Assembly: GCF_030445035.2 (NCBI RefSeq)
Contig: NC_080685.1
Coordinates: forward strand, 112,890,432 to 112,954,431
From: Dasypus novemcinctus
Taxonomy: Eukaryota; Chordata; Mammalia; Cingulata; Dasypodidae
Direction of reading: 5' to 3'
DNA length: 64,000 bases
In this document: piece by piece, positions 34,081 to 44,470 of the stretch
How the letters are laid out: every line of letters starts with the position of its first letter
Numbering within the stretch: the stretch's first letter is position 1
Translations under genes and position numbers: made by a program
Notes under the pieces: generated by a model
The model's database searches: none
What the model saw: only the letters and a program-made list of their open reading frames with translations
What the model was told of the DNA's origin: nothing

Positions 34081-34859
34081 GGCGTCTGTCTGCGTACTTT
34101 GGGCTGGACGCCAGCCCCAGCACGGAGCTCGTGAGGCGCAGCAGGCGCTCACGCTGTGCCCAGGGAACGAGTGACTGCGCAGATTCTGCTCTGCAGAGGG
34201 TGCCACCAAACGCCCCTGGGCAACTGGCTGTCCTTCCTTCAGAAGGACGGGCCTGCTCGTAGTGTACTCTGGACAGCAGATGTGGAGAGAGAAAGGTCCC
34301 GTTTGTGGAGTGGCAGCCCTGTGCGGTGCCCGGTTCGGCACGCTCCCGGGCTCCCCGCAGAGCTGGGCAGTCTCCCCTGGGGCTCTTTTGGAAGTGCACT
34401 CCTGCGAGAATCCTCTGTTAGGACAGAAAAATATCCCCCGGAAGCGTTTATTAAAAGAAAACACAACACAACAAAGATGATCTGAGCACTGTGCGAGTCA
34501 GAAGTCTGAGATGCCCTCGCGCTTTGTCCGGCTGTTGGAGACGGTCTGGGGAGAAGAGGAAGCAAAACACGGCCCCAGGTAGGGAACCGGGGCCCGCGGT
34601 GCAGGAGCCTGACTCGATTCCCGCGCCTCTCTGGGCACCTTCTGCGAGTGGAAACCCCGTCCGGGATTAGGGGAGCTCGGTCAAACCATTCTGGCCTCTA
34701 GGAGCAGCGAAGGGAACCAAAGAAAGAAGAAGAGGAGAGCCCGGGGCAGGGGCTTCAGGCCCAGAGCACCAAGAATCCTCACGGTGCTGGTGTCAGGAGG
34801 GGCGGCCTGCGCCCTGGCTCCCGCCTTCTCGGCCGGTCTTGCTGAGCCCGGGGCCAGCG
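34081..34859. promoter_or_regulatory. CpG-rich flank of the G-rich minisatellite
   Basis: G+C and CpG content increase from about 34100 to 34860 with no recognised repeat. It forms one shoulder of a CpG-island-like block that extends across the minisatellite to about 37050. A promoter is possible but no exon is visible. Confidence 0.4.
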
Positions 34860-36725
34860 CTCCGCCCGGGGTTTGCGGGGGCCAGGCGCTCCGCCCGGGA
34901 TTCGCGGGGGCCAGGCGCTCCTCGGGGGTTCGCGGGAGCCAGGCGCTCCTCGGGGGCTCGCGGGGGCCAGGCGCTCCTCCGGGGTTCGCGGGGGCCAGGC
35001 GCTCCGCCCGGGATTCGCGGGGGCCAGGCGCTCCTCCGGGGGTTCGCGGGGGCCAGGCGCTCCTCCGGGGGTTCGCGGGGGCCAGGCGCTCCTCGGGGGC
35101 TCGCGGGGGGCCAGGCGCTCCGCCCGGGGTTTGCGGGGGCCAGGCGCTCCTCGGGGGGTCGCGGGGGGGCCAGGCGCTCCTCGGGGGGTCGCGGGGGGGG
35201 CCAGGCGCTCCTCTGGGGTTTGCGGGGGCCAGGCGCTCCTCGGGGGGTCGCGGGGGGGCCAGGCGCTCCTCTGGGGTTTGCGGGGGCCAGGCACTCCGCC
35301 CGGGGTTTGCGGGGGCCAGGCGCTCCTCGGGGGCTCGCGGTGGGCCAGGCGCTCCTCCGGGGTTCGCGGGGGCCAGGCGCTCCTCCGGGGGCTCGCGGGG
35401 GGGCCAGGCGCTCCTCGGGGGCTCGCAGGGGCCAGGCGCTCCTCGGGGGCTCGCGGGGGCCAGGCGCTCCTCGGGGGCTCGCGGGGGCCAGGCGCTCCTC
35501 CGGGGGCTCGCGGGGGGCCAGGCGCTCCTCCGGGGTTCGCGGGGGCCAGGCGCTCCTCCGGGGGCTCGCGGGGGTGCAGGCGCTCCTCGGGGGCTCGCGG
35601 GGGGGCAGGCGCTCCTCGGGGGCTCGCGGGGGGGCAGGCGCTCCTCGGGGGATCGCGGGGGGCCAGGCGCTCCTCGGGAGCTCGCGGGGGGGGGCAGGCG
35701 CTCCTCGGGGGCTCGCGGGGGGGGCAGGCGCTCCTCGGGGGCTCGCGGGGGGGCAGGCGCTCCTCGGGGGCTCGCGGGGGGGCAGGCGCTCCTCGGGGGC
35801 TCGCGGGGGGCCAGGCGCTCCTCGGGGGCTCGCGGGGGGCCAGGCGCTCCTCCGGGGTTCGCGGGGGCCAGGCGCTCCTCCGGGGGCTCGCGGGGGGGCC
35901 AGGCGCTCCTCGGGGGCTCGCAGGGGCCAGGCGCTCCTCGGGGGCTCGCGGGGGCCAGGCGCTCCTCGGGGGCTCGCGGGGGCCAGGCGCTCCTCCGGGG
36001 GCTCGCGGGGGGCCAGGCGCTCCTCCGGGGTTCGCGGGGGCCAGGCGCTCCTCCGGGGGCTCGCGGGGGTGCAGGCGCTCCTCGGGGGCTCGCGGGGGGG
36101 CAGGCGCTCCTCGGGGGCTCGCGGGGGGGCAGGCGCTCCTCGGGGGATCGCGGGGGGCCAGGCGCTCCTCGGGAGCTCGCGGGGGGGGGCAGGCGCTCCT
36201 CGGGGGCTCGCGGGGGGGGCAGGCGCTCCTCGGGGGCTCGCGGGGGGGCAGGCGCTCCTCGGGGGCTCGCGGGGGGGCAGGCGCTCCTCGGGGGCTCGCG
36301 GGGGGCCAGGCGCTCCTCGGGGGCTCGCGGGGGGCCAGGCGCTCCTCGGGGCCTCGCGGGGGGCCAGGCGCTCCTCCGGGGTTCGCGGGGGCCAGGCGCT
36401 CCTCGGGGGCTCGCGGGGGGGCAGGCGCTCCTCGGGGGCTCGCGGAGGCCAGGCGCCCCTCGGGGGCTCGCGGGGGCCAGGCGCTCCTCCGGGGTTCGCG
36501 GGGGCCAGGCGCTACTCCGGGGGCTCGCGGGGGGCCAGGCGCTCCTCCGGGGTTCGCGGGGGCCAGGCGCTCCTCGGGGGCTCGCGGGGGCCAGGCGCTC
36601 CTCCGGGGTTCGCGGGGGCCAGGCGCTCCTCCGGGGGCTCGCGGGGGCCAGGCGCTCCTCGGGGGCTCACGGGGGCCAGGCGCTCCTCGGGGGGTTCGCG
36701 GGGGCCAGGCGCCCCTCGGGGGCCC
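34860..36725. repeat. G-rich minisatellite, about 29-bp unit, roughly 64 copies
   Basis: Tandem units combine CCAGGCGCTCCTC with GGGGGCTCGCGGGGG or GGGGTTCGCGGGGG, and vary by 1-4 G residues. Variant units near the start carry CCGCCCGGG. Because the unit contains no stop in several frames, it yields frames of 650-772 residues on plus and 747 on minus, all Gly/Ala/Arg/Ser/Pro repeats. These are compositional artefacts. The plus strand has clustered G runs suited to G-quadruplex formation. Confidence 0.97.
35342..36332 (+). repeat. 495-bp higher-order duplication inside the minisatellite
   Basis: Variant markers recur with a constant offset of 495 bases: GCTCGCAGGG at 35421 and 35916, a TGCAGG variant at 35575 and 36070, and GATCGCGGGG at 35651 and 36146. 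The block thus exists as two adjacent near-identical copies. Outer boundaries are approximate. Confidence 0.9.
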
Positions 36726-37329
36726 GCCGCGCTCTACTCCTCCACCTGCGCAGCCCGCCCGTGGGAGCCTGGGCGCTCGGGGTCTGGAAGGACTTAAAAC
36801 CTTCAGGGGCCCCAGAGAAGCATAAAAGCGGCAGAACAAGACGAATAAAACGCAGTCTTCGTCCCAGGTACCTCCCGATCCCGTTGGGAGGCAGACGTGA
36901 GGGTGTGAGTGCCAGCAGTGGAGCGCACTGGCGGGCGCAGGGGAGTGAAGACGGCCCTTCTCCCCAACCGCTGGAGGGGCCGGGCAGGCCGGGCAGACCC
37001 CGCACCCCACTGTCCTGCCCACCCTCAGGAGGGGAGCCCGGCCACAGCCCGGGACACTTCTGCCTCGCTGAGGCCTTGATTTCCTTAATCAATGTGCTAT
37101 AAATGTTTCTGATGTCAGTTTCTTAGGAGAAGATGTGTTTGCGGGTGTTTCACCTGCGGAATCCACTGGAATGGACATGGCCAGGTGTTTATCTGGAGGA
37201 AAGGATGTAGCCTACTGATGAAGGGCATCACGTCGGGACTCTTTTGTTTCCTGGATTGGGAATCCCATACTCTACCGGGCCGCTGTGGGAGCCTGGCCAG
37301 CCAGCGCCCTGGGTACCTCTTTATCTGTA
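36726..37329. other. Distal CpG-rich shoulder and unique sequence
   Basis: GC-rich to about 37050, then mixed composition. No exon or named repeat recognised. Confidence 0.4.
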
Positions 37330-38137
37330 AACCTGTAGTTTCCCTTCTGTCTCTATGAGTTTGTTTATTCTAGGTATTTCATATAAGATAAAAATCATAC
37401 TGTATTTGTCCTTTTCTGTCTGGATTTCACTTGGCAAGTTGTCTTCAAGTTTCATTCCAGCACATATCAGAACTTCATTCCTTTATATGACTGAGTAATA
37501 TTCCACCGTGTGTACCACATTTTGTTTATTCATTCACCCATTGATGGACACGTGGGTTACTTCAATCTTTTGGCTATTGTGAATAATGCTATTAAGAACA
37601 CTGCTGTAGGGAAACGGACTTTGGCCCAGTGGTTAGGGCAGCCGCCTACCACATGGGAGGTCCGCGGTTCAAGCCCCGGGCCTCCTTGACCCGTGTGGAG
37701 CTGGCCATGCGCAGTGCTGATGCGCGCAAGGAGTGCCCTGCCACGCAGGGGTGTCCCCCGCGTAGGGGAGCCCCATGCGCAAGGAGTACACCCATAAGGA
37801 GAGCCGCCCAGCGCGAAGGAGGGAGCAGCCTGCCCAGGAATGGCGCCCGCCCACGCTTCCCCTGCCGCTGACGACAACAGAAGCGGACAAAAGAAACAAG
37901 ACGCAGCAAAAAGACACAGAAAACAGACAACCAGGGGAGGGGGGTGAATTAAATAAATAAAAATAAATCTTTTAAAAAAAAAAAAAAAAAGAACACTGCT
38001 GTACAAATATGTCTATGAATCCTTGTCTTCAATTCTTTTGGGTATATAAAATAAAAGAAAAATAGTTAAATTGGACTTGACCAAAATTTTTTAAAAACTT
38101 TTGTGTTTCAGAGGACACCATCAAGAAAGTGAAAACA
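37330..38137 (-). mobile_element. LINE-1 3' fragment with inverted 5' part
   Basis: 37330-37593 and 38004-38045 read as minus-strand L1 3' region (TGAGTAATATTCCACCGTG, TTGATGGACACGTGGG). 38050-38137 reads as plus-strand ORF2 (TTGGACTTGACCAAAATT, GAGGACACCATCAAGAAAG). That arrangement fits a 5' inversion by twin priming. A SINE (37609-37988) is inserted inside. The satellite array begins directly after it. Confidence 0.65.
37609..37988 (+). mobile_element. DAS-type SINE with exact target duplication
   Basis: Head GGGAAACGGACTTTGGCCCA, B-box GGTTCAAGCCCC, body as in the copy at 17229, and a long poly(A) tail. AAGAACACTGCTGTA occurs at 37594-37608 and 37989-38003, an exact 15-bp duplication. 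The intact flanks and long tail suggest a recent insertion. Confidence 0.96.
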
Positions 38138-38351
38138 ACATGTCTGATTCACAGCTCTGTAGATGAAACTAGTATTTTAATGTTGTTAGTAAGGCAAGTC
38201 AAGTGCATAGAAATGAATGAATATTTATTTAACTCTGTGAAATGAAACAAAATAATATTTCACAGCTTTCTACATGAAACTTATTTTCAACATTCTTACT
38301 AAGTCATGTTTAGAGCAGGAAAGACAGTGAAACATGAGTGAATCCAATTCC

Positions 38352-38400
38352 TGCTCTAACCCTTACCTTAACCCAAACTCTAATATTATCTTACCCAGTT
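38352..38400 (-). repeat. Telomere-like block in satellite (CCCTAA sense)
   Basis: CTCTAACCCTTACCTTAACC followed by CAAACTCTAA is a degenerate C-rich telomere-type run inside a long monomer. Confidence 0.6.
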
Positions 38401-38974
38401 TCTAAATGTTGTCACCTTAGCAGATTCAGAGAATTCCGGGGAAACTAGTGTTTTAATATTGTTAGTAAGTCAGGATAAGTGCATAGAAGTGAATAAAACG
38501 TGTATATTGATGACTTTGCAAAACTAATCATCATAGATTCACTACTCATTAGATGAAATTAGAATTTTAACATTGTTAGTAAAGACAAGATAAAGCATGG
38601 AAGTAAATGAAATACATGATTTACCCGGTTTGCAAAACTAAGCAACATGTCAAAACCACAGTTTTCTAGATGAAATTAGTGTTTTAACATTGCTGGCAAG
38701 ATAAGCGCATAGAAGTGAATGAAACCTGTATTTTACTCTGTTTGTCAAACTAAGCAAAGTATCAGGCTCATGACTCTCTAAATAAAACTAGTGTTATAAC
38801 ATTGTTATTATGTCAAGAGAAGTGCATAGAAGGGAACGAAGCATTTATTTAACTCAGTTTGTGAAACTAAACAACATAGCTGATCTGCAGCTTTCTGTAT
38901 GAAACTTCCTCTTTAACATTCTTGCTACCTCAAGGTTAGAGGAGAGAAGACAGTGAAACATTAGTGAATCCAAT

Positions 38975-39040
38975 TACTAACGATAACCCAAACCTTAAAC
39001 CCAACCCTAACACTAACTCTAACCTAACTTTAACACTACT
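38975..39040 (-). repeat. Telomere-like block in satellite (CCCTAA sense)
   Basis: AACCCAAACCTTAAACCC, AACCCTAACACTAAC and CTCTAACCTAAC form the longest C-rich telomere-like run in the forward half of the array. Confidence 0.65.
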
Positions 39041-39539
39041 CAGTATCTGGAATTACTCATCCTAGCAGATTCAAAGTGTTCTAGGTGAAACTTGTGTTTT
39101 TACATTGTTATTAAGTCAAGATATATGCATAGAAAGATTTGAAATGTGTTTTATTAACTTTGCAAATCTAAGCAACATATTCAATTCACAGCTCTCTGTA
39201 TGAAAGTTATATTTTAATATCATTAGTAAGTCAATATAAGTGCATAGAAATAAAGGAAATACGTATAGACAGTTTGCAAAATAAGCAACCAATATTCAAA
39301 GTTCTCTAGATGAAATTAGTGTTTTTACATTGATAGTAAGTCAAGATAAGTGTATAGCATTTAATGAAACGTATTTTACACACTTTGTGAAACTTAGCAA
39401 TATGTAAAAAATATTCACAACTCTAGATTAAACTAGAGGTTTTACATCATTAAGAAGTAGAGAGAAGCACATGGAAGTGAATGAAGTGTGCATGTTATGC
39501 AGTGGGTAATACTAAGAAAATTAGAATCACAAATTTCAA

Positions 39540-39730
39540 GATGGACCAGGGATTCAATCTGGGACCTCATATGTGGGAAGCTGGCACTCAGCCATTGAGC
39601 CACACTGGCTTCCCTGAGTTGGTTTTTTGTTTTATTTTTGCTTGTTGTTTGCTTTTGTTTTTTCAGGAGGCATGGGAACTGAACCAGTGCAGGAGGTGGG
39701 CACTCAACCACTTGAGCCACATCCACTCCC
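39540..39730 (-). mobile_element. Dimeric tRNA-derived SINE
   Basis: On the minus strand there are two tRNA-like heads, each with TGGCTCAA-type A box (GTGGCTCAAGTGGTTGAGTG, then GTGTGGCTCAATGGCTGAGT), joined by a linker of CAAAAGCAAACAACAAGC and CAACTCAGGG. The window ends in another copy of the same dimer at 63842. No target duplication was identified. Confidence 0.85.
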
Positions 39731-40306
39731 ATAGTGTTTTAACATTGGTAGTAAGTCAAGATAAATGCATAGAACTCAACGAACCACGTATTTTACATTG
39801 TTTGCAAAACTAAGCAGCATAGATTCACTGCTCCCCAGATGAACCAGGTGTTTTAAGGTTGTTAGGAAGTCAAGAAAACTGCACAGAGTGAAAGAAATGT
39901 TTATTTTACTCATTTTGTGAAAATAAGTCACTTATAAAATCACAACTCTCGACATGAAACTACTATTTTAAGATTTTTAGTAAGTCAAGATAAGCACACA
40001 GAAGAGAATGAAACAAGTATTTACTCAAGTTTGCAAAACCTAGCAACATGGATTCTCTAGATGAAATATGGGTTTTATCATTGTCATAAGTCAATATGAG
40101 TGCATGGAAATGAATGAAGCCTGTATTTTACTCAATTTGTGAAACTAAGACCATATGGTATTCACAACTTTCAGAAGATATTACTGTTTTCAGATTTCTA
40201 GAAAGTCAAGTGTATGGCTTTATTGAAACGTGTGTTTTATTCAGTGTGCTCAACTTAGCATGCTGTCAGATTGACAGATCTTCAGATGAAACTAGATTTT
40301 AACATT

Positions 40307-40311
40307 ACTAG
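40307..40311. repeat. ERVL target duplication, left
   Basis: ACTAG is repeated at 44930-44934, directly after the 3' LTR. Removing the provirus and one copy restores a satellite monomer (ATTACTAGTAAGACAAGATA). Confidence 0.92.
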
Positions 40312-40768
40312 TATGATGGTTAGGCTGTTGTGTCAACTCGGCCAGGTAATTGTGCCCAGCTGTTTGGTCAGGTAAGCACTGGGCTAACTGTAATACAAGG
40401 GCATTTGTGGACTTTAGTCATCATTGACTTTACTGCAGTGGTAAATCATAGATAGCTGGTTATAGTTACATCAGTCAGGGAGATTGCCATCAGCAGTGAG
40501 TGACGCTTCACCCAATCAGTTGAATCCCTTAAAAGGGGAAGTGATTCCAGCCTTGAGAGAGAATTTCCCAGCTCGTCTTTGGACAGCCAACATCTCCCAG
40601 AACTCATCAAGAATCTTCGATGGACTTTCATCAGAGCTCCTGGTTGCAGCCTGCCTGTGGAATCTGGACTTGTGCATCCCCATGGCTGCATGAGAGACTG
40701 ATAAATCTCTTACTATTGACAGATATCCCTTGTTGATTCTGTTTCCCTAGAGAACCCTGACTAATACA
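40312..40768 (+). mobile_element. ERVL provirus 5' LTR
   Basis: 457 bp from TATGATGGTTAGG (ancestral TGTGATGG, as in the 3' LTR) to GACTAATACA. It aligns end to end with the 3' LTR. By eye I count about 27 substitutions and one 2-bp indel, roughly 6 percent. The 5' terminal G has mutated to A. The 80-residue frames within it are not genes. Confidence 0.95.
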
Positions 40769-40771
40769 GCT

Positions 40772-40786
40772 TGGTACCAGGAGTGG
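40772..40786 (+). promoter_or_regulatory. ERVL primer-binding site
   Basis: TGGTACCAGGAGTGG begins four bases after the 5' LTR. This is the tRNA-complementary site characteristic of ERVL/MaLR elements, which conventionally use a leucine tRNA. Confidence 0.85.
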
Positions 40787-40799
40787 TTCTTGTGGAACA

Positions 40800-41400
40800 G
40801 TCTTAAACATGGGCTGTCTGAGGGTGATCTGAGAGTTTTGCAATTGTCTTTCTACTCTAATCAGACTCAAGGGTACTGACAACTCCCTTTCCAATAATGA
40901 AGAGGCTGCTAACAGTCCATGGCGCCATGTGGCAATTGAGATACACAAAATAGCATCACAGGATTCCCCTACTTCCATGCTTTTAAGAAGCAAGGATCTG
41001 GGTGAGAGTGTTTTCAACACCTTAACAGAGTTTTGTGGAGTCAAACAGTATAATGATGTTGGATGGCTCCTCCTAGATACCCTGGATACTGTTACCAAAG
41101 AAAGAGTTGCATTAAAGGCTTCGATTTTGAACCTTAAACACTGAATGGATGACACAAAAGTTTCTAATTGTGCTCTGAAAGAAAACCTTGTCTCCTGTAG
41201 TCAGAGGCTCAAAATACCTTAGAACCAAACTCAGATCTCATCATTCAAGTAATGGAGTTACAAAGGAAACTAAAATCTCAAACACATAGGGTTTCTGCAG
41301 TTAAAGTGAAGGCATTGATTGGAAAAGGGATGGAGACATAGAGGATGATGACGATATTGATGCAGACATTGGAATCCTGAATTCTGCTGAGACTTTGCCA
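40800..41400 (+). pseudogene. ERVL gag remnant
   Basis: An open block at 40929-41144 (71 residues) includes FCGVKQYNDVGWLLLDTLDT and VTKERVALKASI, which resembles the N-terminal part of ERVL Gag. Downstream sequence to about 41400 is acidic (EDDDDIDADIG) and crossed by stops. The capsid and nucleocapsid parts are absent. Gag would form the particle shell, but this copy is defunct. Confidence 0.6.
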
Positions 41401-41438
41401 GATATGCCTGCCAAAGCCTGCCCTGTCCAGGCCACACC

Positions 41439-43678
41439 TTGTCAACTCTGTATCATCAAGCCTCCAGCCTGCCTCAGGGGTATATCAATTCTCCAGCCCT
41501 ATGTCATAATATTGTCCACAGGCATCTTGATCATCTCTCCCTTCCACAAGACATCACACTCATTCATTATATTGATGATATCATGTTGATAGGACCTAGT
41601 GAGCAAGAAGTAGCAAAGACTCTAGACTTATTAGTAAGGTGTTTGCATGAGAGAGGATGGGAGATAAATCCAACTAAAATACAAGGTCCTCCTCAGTGAA
41701 ATTTCTAGGTGTCCAGTGATGTGGGGCATGTCAAGATATCCCTTCTAAAGGGAAGGATAAACTGTTGCATCTGGCCCCTTCTACAACCGAAAAAAGAGGA
41801 ACAATGCTTAGTTGGTCCTTTGGATTTTGGAGACAACACATTCCTCATTTGGGTGTGCTACTCCAGCCCATTTACTGGGTGACTAGAAAAGCTGCTAGTT
41901 TTGATTGGGGACTAGAATAAGAAGAGGCTCTGCATCAGGTCCAGGCTGCTGTGCAAACTGCACTACCACTTGGGCCATATGACCCAGCAGATCCAATGGT
42001 GCTGGCAAATAGAGGTACTGTCTAGAGCTTTTGACAGACCACTATAGGAGAATCACAACACAGACCCATAGGATTTTGGAGCAAAACCCTGCCAACCTCT
42101 GCAGATAACTACTCCCCTTTTGAGAAATAGCTTTTTGTCTGCTACTAGGCCTTAGTAGAGACTGAATGCTTAACATGGGCCATCAAGTTACCGTGAAACC
42201 CGAGTTGCCTATCATGAGCTGGGTATTGTCTGACCCAACAAACCATAAAGTTGGGCTGGCACAGCAGCACTCCATAATAAAGTGGAAGTGGTATATACAA
42301 GATAGGGCTTGAGCAGGTCCTTAAGGCATGAGTAAGTTACATGAGGAAGTAGCCCAAATGCCCACTGTCACCACCCCTGCCATGTTATCTTCTCTCTCCC
42401 ATCCCATAGCTTTGGCCTCTTGGGGAGTCCCTTACAAGCAGTTGACTGAAGAAGAGAAAACTCAGGCTTGGTTTATAGATGGTTCTGCATGATATGTAGG
42501 TACCACCCAAAAGTGGACAGCTGCAGCACTGCAGCCCCTTTCTGGAACATCCCTGAAGGACAGTGGTGAGGGCAAATCCACCCAGTGGGCAGAACTTTGA
42601 GCAGTAAACCTGGTGGTTCATTTTGCGTGGAAGAAGAAATGGCCAGAGGTGCATTTGTACACTGAATCATGGGCTGTTGTCAATGGTTTGGCTGGATGGT
42701 CAGGGACCTGGAAGGAACATGATTGGAAAATTGGAAACAAGGTCTGGGGAAGAGGTATGTGGATTGGCCTTTTTGAGTGGGGACAAAACATGAAAATTTT
42801 TGTGTCCTACATGAATGCTCACCAGAGGGTAACTTCAGCAGAGGAAGATTTTAATAATCAAGTGTATAAGATGACCTGCTCTGTGGCTAGTGTTCAACCT
42901 CTTTCCCTAGCCACTCCTGTTATTGCCCAATGGGCTCATGAACAAAGTGACCATGGAGGTAGGGATGGAGGTTATGCCTGGGCTCAGCAACATGGACTTT
43001 CCCTTACCAAGGCTTGACTTGGCTACAACCACTGCTGAGTGCCCAATCTGCCAGCAGCAGAGACTCACACTCAGCTCCCGATATGGCACCATTCCTCAAG
43101 GTGACCAGCCTGCTACTTGGTGGCAGGTTGACTACCTTGGACCACTTCCACCATGGAAGGGGCAGCACTTTATTTTAACTGGAATAGACACATATGCTGG
43201 ATATGGGTTTGCATTTCCTGCATGCAATGCTTCTTCCAAAACTACCATCTGTAGACATACTGAATGTCTTATCTACCGCCATGTCATTCCACACAGCATT
43301 GCTTCTGATCAAGGAACCCATTTCACAACAAGTGATGTGCAGGAATGGGCACATGCCCATGGAATTGACTGGTCTTACCATGTTCCCCATTACCCTGAAG
43401 CAGCTGGATTTATAGAGTGATGTAATGGCCTTTTGAAGACTCAATTATGGTGCCAACTAGGTGGCAATACCTTGCAGGGCTGGGGCAATGTTCTCCAGGA
43501 GGCTGTGTACGCTTTAAATCAGCACCCACTCTATTGTGCTGTTTCTACCATAACCAGGATCCATGGGACAAGGAATCAAGAGGTGGAAATGGGAGTGGCA
43601 CCACTCACTATTACCCCTAGTGACCCGCTAAGAAATTTGCTTCCTAACCCTGCAACCTCAAACTCTGCTGGTCTATAG
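41439..43678 (+). pseudogene. ERVL pol remnant: RT, RNase H, integrase
   Basis: RT occupies 41439-41699 with [12 protein letters not shown] and the active-site YIDD within [18 protein letters not shown]. The connection region to about 42450 has several stops. RNase H spans 42450-42880 with FIDGSA, ESWAVVNGLAGWSGTW and NAHQRVTSAEEDFNNQ. Integrase spans 42880-43678: CPICQQQR zinc-binding half, then catalytic core D (WWQVDYLGP), D (SDQGTHF) and E (AAGFIE). A TGA stop directly follows the E motif at about 43419-43421, separating the C-terminal domain. Confidence 0.93.
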
Positions 43679-43679
43679 G

Positions 43680-44128
43680 TTTTAGTCCCAAAAGGAGGAG
43701 TGCTGTCCCCAGGGAACACAACAATGATTCCACTGAACTGGAAGTTAAAACTGCCACCTGGCCACTTTGTGCTCCTCTTAACTCTGAATCAACAGTCAAA
43801 GAAGGGAATTACTGTACTGGCTGGGGTGATTGATCCTGACTACATCTACCTAATGGGAGTAAAGAAGAGTTTGCCTGGAATAGGAGATCCTCTAGGGCAT
43901 CTGCTAGTACTGCCATGTCCTATGATTAAAGTCAATGGAAAATTGCAACAACCTTATCCAAGCAGGACTAACAATGGCCCAGAATCTTCAGGAATGAAAG
44001 TTTGGGTCACCCCACCAGGCAAAGAACCACAGCCAGTTGAAGTGCTTGCTGAGGGTAATGGAAACATGGAATGGGTAGTGGAAAAAGGTAATGATAAATA
44101 TGAACTTCGGCCACATGACCAGTTATGA
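43680..44128 (+). pseudogene. ERVL dUTPase, open but truncated in its core
   Basis: An open block of about 142 residues (43700-44128) carries LPPGHFVLLLTLNQQ, then TVLAGVIDPDY, matching the dUTPase active-site strand with its catalytic aspartate. The sequence then jumps to a downstream GDPLGHLLVLPCPMIKVNG, so the segment after DPDY is shortened or scrambled. dUTPase hydrolyses dUTP to dUMP. Loss in the core makes activity unlikely. A stop at 43676-43678 separates it from the integrase frame. Confidence 0.85.
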
Positions 44129-44459
44129 AATCTAGGACTAAAATGGTCATGAATCTTTCTTCCTTGTTTCATTATGATGATAGTATATGTACACAAAATG
44201 TATTTCTTTGTTTTCTTCCCCAAATTTTCCCTTATCATATAACAAATTGTATACACTTCATGTCATAATATTTGAGGATGTCAATATTACCCAAGAATTT
44301 GCATCCTATTCTGTATGGAATTAATGCATTTCTGGTTGTATGCAGGAGAGTTGAACATTGTTAGGCAGAAATATATATATATATATATGCATGTCTATTA
44401 CTGTTTTTACTTAGAGACTAAGTATGGTTTAAGGTAATGGGTATGGTTGCCGAATTGAC

Positions 44460-44470
44460 AAGGGGTGGAC
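44460..44470 (+). promoter_or_regulatory. ERVL polypurine tract
   Basis: AAGGGGTGGAC lies directly before the 3' LTR, the position for plus-strand primer formation. Confidence 0.75.

Larger units (their letters stand above)
38138..40306 (+). repeat. Satellite array, segment 1 (about 115-bp monomers)
   Basis: Monomers share TCACAGCTCTCTAGATGAAA, TTTTAACATTGTTAGTAAG, TCAAGATAAGTGCATAGAAG, TGAATGAAACATGTATTTTA and CAAAACTAAGCAACATA. Successive GTTAGTAAG anchors at 38185, 38295, 38461, 38575, 38692, 38804, 38921, 39107 and 39222 are spaced 110-117 bases, with two longer steps (166 and 186) where a telomere-like block is inserted. Divergence between monomers is considerable. A dimeric SINE interrupts it at 39540. 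Confidence 0.93.

Noticed and set aside
34779..37102. Frames of 747, 772, 652 and 650 residues as real repetitive proteins
   Set aside because: They coincide in several frames and on both strands with a G-rich minisatellite whose unit lacks stops. No unique domain, splice site or codon signature is present.
38352..39040. True telomere end
   Set aside because: The repeats are degenerate, short, embedded in satellite monomers and followed by more than 20 kb of further sequence.
40446..41155. Minus-strand frames across the ERVL 5' LTR and gag (up to 174 residues)
   Set aside because: They run antisense to clear LTR and gag-like sequence and have no features of their own.
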